From Coriobacteriaceae bacterium (GTDB lineage Bacteria; Actinomycetota; Coriobacteriia; Anaerosomatales; SLCP01): a DNA stretch of 8,990 nucleotides. Location of the stretch: contig PWVH01000085.1 of NCBI GenBank assembly GCA_003563465.1, forward strand, positions 1-8,990. Reading direction: 5' to 3'. A program made the position numbers and the translations under genes. The notes under the pieces were generated by a model. It worked only from the letters and a program-made list of their open reading frames with translations, had not been told where the DNA came from and ran no database searches. Each line of letters opens with the position of its first letter. Within the stretch, counting starts at the first letter, position 1. Shown here piece by piece: positions 5,751 to 8,990 of this stretch.

Positions 5751-6914
5751 ATGGTCATCGGCATGCCGACGGAGATTCTCGAGCGCGAACACCGGGTAGC
5801 AGCCTTGCCTGAAGAAGTCGCGGCTTACGTGCAGATGGGCTTCGAGGTAGTAGTGGAATCTGGCGCCGGCACCGGTTCGCTCCATTCAGACGAAGAGTAT
5901 CGCGACGCGGGAGCTCGCATCCTAGCCGGAGCCGAAGAAGTCTACTCCGCAGCGGACATCATTCTCAAGGTCAAGCAACCGCACTTCAACGCTACCCTTG
6001 GCAAGCATGAGGCCGACCTGATCCGCGAAGGTGCGATTCTCATCACCTTCTTGCACCCCGCCGCTCCGTCCAACCACGACATAGTCCGCAAGTTGCGGGA
6101 CCGTGGTGTCATCTCGCTCACGATGGACGGCATACCGCGTATCTCCCGCGCACAGAGCATGGATGCCCTCTCGTCGATGTCGACCGTCACCGGCTACAAG
6201 TCGGTCATCATGGCGACTGCAGCCCTGCCGCGGTTCGTCCCGATGATCGGTACCGCGATCGGCGCCACGAAACCCGCTGAGTTCCTGTTCATCGGCACCG
6301 GCGTGGTAGGCCTCCAGGCGATCGCCACCGCAAAGCGCCTGGGCGCTGTGGTGAAGGCAGTCGACATAAGACAGGCGGCCAGAGAGGAGGCAGCGAGTCT
6401 CGGCGCGAAGGTCGTCGGATTCGAGGCGCCCGAGGAGTACGCTGTCGGAGAGGGCGGTTACGCAGGCACACTGCCGCCCGAGTGGTTGGAGCGCGAGCGC
6501 ACGGCCCTTGCGCCGCTCGTGGCCGAAGCCGACGTGATCATCACGAGCGCACTCATACCCGGAGAGGTCTCGCCAGTGCTCATCACACCCGATATGGTCG
6601 CGTCGATGCGAGCGGGTTCGGTCATCGTCGACGTAGCCGTCGACCAGGGCGGCAACTGCGAGATCACGGTGCCGGCCGAGGAGACCGTCGCCTATGGCGT
6701 CACGATAATGGGCTACATAAACATTCCCGGCTCGGTGCCGGTCCACGCCAGCTGGCTTTATGGCAAGAACATGCTCGAGTTCGTGAAGAACCTCTTCAAG
6801 AACGGTATCGAGACACCCGACTGGGACGACGAGATCGTCAAGCACACGCTGGTCACGCACGACCGACGAATCGTCCACGCCGGCGCCCTTCACGCGATGG
6901 GCGATCGGGCGTGA
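5751..6914 (+). CDS. pntAA: NAD(P) transhydrogenase subunit alpha-1, NAD(H)-binding domain I
   Basis: This cytoplasmic 387-residue subunit binds NAD(H) and exchanges hydride with the NADP(H) domain of PntB. It has the alanine dehydrogenase/PntA fold. The N-terminal lobe opens with PTEILEREHRVAALPEEV. The RQD loop, Arg130-Gln135-Asp138 in PRISRAQSMDAL, matches the loop that holds the nicotinamide in the Rhodospirillum enzyme. The Rossmann glycines GTGVVG (182-187) are followed by Asp205 in AVDIR, the ribose-binding acid expected for NAD. The subunit stops after domain I, so this is the three-subunit enzyme type rather than the fused alpha chain of E. coli. The ATG at 5751 is preferred because GGAGGAG ends 2 bases upstream and family similarity begins there; an ATG four codons later is possible. 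It is the first gene of the operon, 30 bases before pntAB. Confidence 0.95.
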   Translation: MVIGMPTEILEREHRVAALPEEVAAYVQMGFEVVVESGAGTGSLHSDEEYRDAGARILAGAEEVYSAADIILKVKQPHFNATLGKHEADLIREGAILITFLHPAAPSNHDIVRKLRDRGVISLTMDGIPRISRAQSMDALSSMSTVTGYKSVIMATAALPRFVPMIGTAIGATKPAEFLFIGTGVVGLQAIATAKRLGAVVKAVDIRQAAREEAASLGAKVVGFEAPEEYAVGEGGYAGTLPPEWLERERTALAPLVAEADVIITSALIPGEVSPVLITPDMVASMRAGSVIVDVAVDQGGNCEITVPAEETVAYGVTIMGYINIPGSVPVHASWLYGKNMLEFVKNLFKNGIETPDWDDEIVKHTLVTHDRRIVHAGALHAMGDRA

Positions 6915-6944
6915 GAGACGGCGAGCTGGTAAGGCGGGCATGCG

Positions 6945-7247
6945 ATGGGTGAGATCGGTCTGATGCTCTCGATCTTTGCGGTCACCTCCGCAGTCAGCTA
7001 CCTGCTCATCTCCCGCGTGCCGCAAAGGCTCCACACGCCGCTGATGTCGTTCACCAATGCGATCTCGGCCGTCACCATCCTGGGCGCTCTTCTGATCTTC
7101 TCGCACGAGCCCTCCTCCCTAGGCTCTTTGCCGAGTCCGTCCGTAGCCGAAGCCGTCCTCGGCGGACTCGCAATCACGCTGGCGGCGTTCAACCTGTTCG
7201 GCGGATTCGCAGTGACCGACCGCATGACCGAGATGTTCAAGCGTTAG
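6945..7247 (+). CDS. pntAB: NAD(P) transhydrogenase subunit alpha-2, membrane domain
   Basis: This 100-residue integral membrane subunit forms part of the proton channel with PntB. Three helices are visible (about 4-23, 34-54 and 67-90). The conserved RVPQRLHTPLMS segment (24-35) and the C-terminal NLFGGFAVTDRMTEMF (83-98) are family hallmarks. At the position of His42 in the Thermus thermophilus alpha-2 subunit, as I recall that sequence, this protein has Ser41 within TNAISA. That pattern is the one found in E. coli- and Rhodospirillum-type enzymes. The gene begins 30 bases after pntAA and ends 15 bases before pntB, so the three are surely co-transcribed. An AAGGCGGG stretch precedes the ATG. 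Confidence 0.93.
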   Translation: MGEIGLMLSIFAVTSAVSYLLISRVPQRLHTPLMSFTNAISAVTILGALLIFSHEPSSLGSLPSPSVAEAVLGGLAITLAAFNLFGGFAVTDRMTEMFKR

Positions 7248-7262
7248 ACGACCCCGAACGGA

Positions 7263-8705
7263 ATGGGCATGGAAGGACTCCGAGGACTACTTGTCGACCT
7301 GGCCGTCATCGCCATCTTCATCGGCGGTATCGCACAGTTCCGCACGCCAGCCGGTGCCCGAAAGGGCAATCTAACCGCCGCCCTCGCCTTCGCCATCGCC
7401 CTCGCGCTCCTCTTCTACCGCAACACGATCGGGCACATGTGGATCGTCGTAACCGCGTTCATCGTTGGAGGAGGGCTCGGCTACATCGTCTCAGCGCGTA
7501 TCGGTATGACACGGATACCGGCTCTTGTAGCATTTCAGAACGGCGCAGGTGGTGGCGCGGCCTGCCTCGTGTCTTTCGTGGAGCTTACGCGTGGAGGCAC
7601 TGACTTCTTGGCCGCCAGAGAAGTGTTCGGCTACGTGGGCTTGGTCGTCGGCGGCGCTACGCTGGCAGGCAGCATCGTTGCGGGCGGCAAGCTAGCCGGC
7701 TGGCTCAGGCAGCGTCCCGTGACGTTACCGGGGCACAACGTCGCACTGTTTGCGTTTCTGGCCGCGGTGACGACACTCGCGATACTCTCGGGCGGGGTGC
7801 GAGACGGCGTGGGCGCTGCACTCACTGCCGGGATCGCAGTTGCCGCACTCTTCTTGGGAGCCCTGTTCGCCGTCCGGATCGGCGGAGCGGACATGCCGGT
7901 GCTCATCTCGTTCCTGAACACCTGCTCGGGTCTGGCCGCTGCATTCGTCGGCGTCGCGGTCGGTAACCAGATGCTGATCGCGGCCGGCGCGATGGTCGGC
8001 TCCTCCGGCCTCATCCTGACCCTGGTCATGGCCCGGGCCATGAACCGCCGTGCAGGAAGCATCCTCGCCGGCAGTCGCCTGCTTGACGCCTCCGCCAGTG
8101 AGCTTGACACCGAAGTAGAAGCTCCTTTCCTGGCCGACGCCGCCGTTTCCGAGGCCTCACGGCCGTCGTCTTCTCCCGTTGCGTCAGCCGACCCGCCTGT
8201 CCTCCGTGCGCGCCGAGCGCTCGCACGGGCTGCCTCGGTCGTAATCGTGCCAGGCTACGGAATGGCAGTCGCACAAGCTCAACGTGATGTTGCTGCCCTT
8301 GCCGCCGAGCTGGAGAAGGCGGGCAAACTGGTGCGTTTCGCGGTGCATCCGGTGGCAGGCCGCATGCCCGGGCATATGCATGTGCTGCTCGCCGAGGCCG
8401 AGGTCGACTACGACAAGCTCTTCGAGATGGAGGCCATAAACGACGACTTCGCCTCCACTGACGTCGCGCTCGTGGTCGGAGCATGCGACGTTGTCAACCC
8501 GGCAGCGATGAATGTCGAGAATACGCCGATCTCCGGAATGCCGATCCTTAGGGTCTACGAGGCTGCTACAGTCATCGTGTGCAACCTCGACGACAAGCCC
8601 GGCTACTCGGGCGTACCCAACCCCCTTTACGACGACCCGCGCACGATTATGCTACTCGGCGACGCGAAAGACACCGTGCGCGAACTGTCTGCCGGGCAGG
8701 ATTGA
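7263..8705 (+). CDS. pntB: NAD(P) transhydrogenase subunit beta
   Basis: This 480-residue subunit combines a membrane domain II (about 8-260) with the NADP(H)-binding domain III (about 325-475). It completes the proton-pumping transhydrogenase. Clear landmarks are IGGADMPVLISFLNTCSG (206-223) and VGSSG (245-249) in the membrane part. In domain III they are PGYGMAVAQAQ (330-340), HPVAGRMPGHM, EINDDF-like AINDDF, GACD (406-409) with VNPAA, GYSGVPNPLY and GDAK. A Ser/Ala/Pro-rich linker (about 272-320) is roughly 15 residues longer than in E. coli. Two deviations stand out. Asn93 is at the site of E. coli His91. Asn441-Leu442 replace Lys424-Arg425, which bind the NADP 2'-phosphate. The ATG at 7263 follows only a weak CGGA-type site; the ATG two codons later is an alternative. 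Confidence 0.95.
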   Translation: MGMEGLRGLLVDLAVIAIFIGGIAQFRTPAGARKGNLTAALAFAIALALLFYRNTIGHMWIVVTAFIVGGGLGYIVSARIGMTRIPALVAFQNGAGGGAACLVSFVELTRGGTDFLAAREVFGYVGLVVGGATLAGSIVAGGKLAGWLRQRPVTLPGHNVALFAFLAAVTTLAILSGGVRDGVGAALTAGIAVAALFLGALFAVRIGGADMPVLISFLNTCSGLAAAFVGVAVGNQMLIAAGAMVGSSGLILTLVMARAMNRRAGSILAGSRLLDASASELDTEVEAPFLADAAVSEASRPSSSPVASADPPVLRARRALARAASVVIVPGYGMAVAQAQRDVAALAAELEKAGKLVRFAVHPVAGRMPGHMHVLLAEAEVDYDKLFEMEAINDDFASTDVALVVGACDVVNPAAMNVENTPISGMPILRVYEAATVIVCNLDDKPGYSGVPNPLYDDPRTIMLLGDAKDTVRELSAGQD

Positions 8706-8765
8706 GGGCGGACCCCCACTCCTAATGCATCAGGCCAAGCGCGTCGAGCTCCACATCGCTACATC

Positions 8766-8778
8766 CTGCGCGTCGCAG
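8766..8778. terminator. Small hairpin between pntB and the right-edge gene
   Basis: A perfect 5-bp stem, CTGCG-CGT-CGCAG, lies about 60 bases after pntB and 25 bases beyond the end of the convergent right-edge gene. Neither side has a T run. It is the only stem I see in this 97-base convergent gap, so it may help end one or both transcripts, but the evidence is slight. Confidence 0.22.
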
Positions 8779-8802
8779 CTAAGGCTTCGTCGGGCTTATC
8801 CG

Positions 8803-8990
8803 CTACGGCGTCACGTCGAACGCATCGAGGACGATGTTGGTGCTGCTGGACCAGCTGTCTTTGGTGCCTGTGGGCACGATCTCTATGGTGTGGGTGCCGT
8901 GGGGGAGTACGGGCGACTCCCAGACCCGGTATCTCCAGCCCGTGTTCTGACCGGGCTGCAGGGCCTGGCTTACCACCGTTCCCTGACGGA
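8803..8990 (-). CDS. C-terminal end of a probable secreted or surface protein (partial)
   Basis: The last 61 codons of a leftward gene run off the right edge, ending at TAG (8803-8805). The fragment includes VWESPVLPHGTHTIEIVPTG (about 31-12 codons before the stop region) and finishes with NIVLDAFDVTP. This rhythm, with a Trp/Tyr-rich strand, then Ser-Pro-Val-Leu, then GTHTIEI, then a Gly-Thr-Lys turn and a closing DAFDV strand, is typical of beta-sandwich modules (Ig-like or carbohydrate-binding type) at the end of extracellular proteins. No cell-wall anchor follows. The rest of the gene, its start and any signal peptide lie outside the window, so enzyme or binding function cannot be assigned. 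It converges on pntB. Confidence 0.72.
   Translation of the reverse strand, partial: RQGTVVSQALQPGQNTGWRYRVWESPVLPHGTHTIEIVPTGTKDSWSSSTNIVLDAFDVTP

Noticed and set aside
5922..7106. Long minus-strand open frame opposite pntAA and pntAB.
   Set aside because: It spans two well-conserved genes on the other strand, is rich in Arg/Asp/His, and shows no domain.
1..8990. CRISPR arrays, insertion sequences, toxin-antitoxin or defence gene clusters.
   Set aside because: No regularly spaced repeats, transposase motifs, terminal inverted repeats or defence-type domains were found. The genes are transport and energy metabolism.

Overview
The window is GC-rich bacterial DNA with compact genes, strong GGAGG-type ribosome binding sites and several structured intergenic stretches. 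The protein repertoire and base composition suggest a Gram-positive, high-GC bacterium (Actinomycetota, perhaps a Coriobacteriia-like anaerobe). This is an inference from style, not from a marker gene. It looks like ordinary chromosomal DNA. I see no transposase, integrase, phage gene, CRISPR array or intact mobile element.

Layout. At the left edge is a tRNA-Val gene (anticodon UAC, minus strand, CCA encoded) with its own promoter and a hairpin terminator. About 480 bases without a convincing gene follow, including a large composite stem-loop. Next is a leftward operon for a polar amino acid ABC transporter, in the order lipoprotein binding protein, permease, ATPase. It has a hairpin between the first two genes and a GTGA overlap between the last two. 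Upstream lies a 450-base gene-free leader and regulatory region with palindromes and a candidate promoter. On its far side a small rightward gene encodes a SemiSWEET/PQ-loop membrane protein. A leftward GltS-type sodium/glutamate symporter comes next. Divergent from it, 119 bases away, is a rightward three-gene operon encoding a proton-translocating NAD(P) transhydrogenase (pntAA, pntAB, pntB). The right edge holds the last 61 codons of a leftward gene, probably for a secreted or surface protein.

How the genes fit together. Two independent amino acid uptake systems (ATP-driven and ion-coupled) flank a possible third solute carrier. The transhydrogenase couples hydride transfer between NAD(H) and NADP(H) to the proton gradient. 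A glutamate carrier divergent from a transhydrogenase would make sense if glutamate metabolism and NADPH supply were co-regulated, but that link is inferred from position only.

No new multi-gene system is evident. The points most worth a second look are in the transhydrogenase. The two basic residues that in E. coli PntB contact the NADP 2'-phosphate are replaced by Asn-Leu followed by Asp-Asp. The proton-channel histidine seems to be missing at both positions where known enzymes carry it. Next in interest are the GltS-like protein with an altered second signature loop, and the leader of the ABC operon, where an inverted repeat covers the start gene's ribosome binding site.
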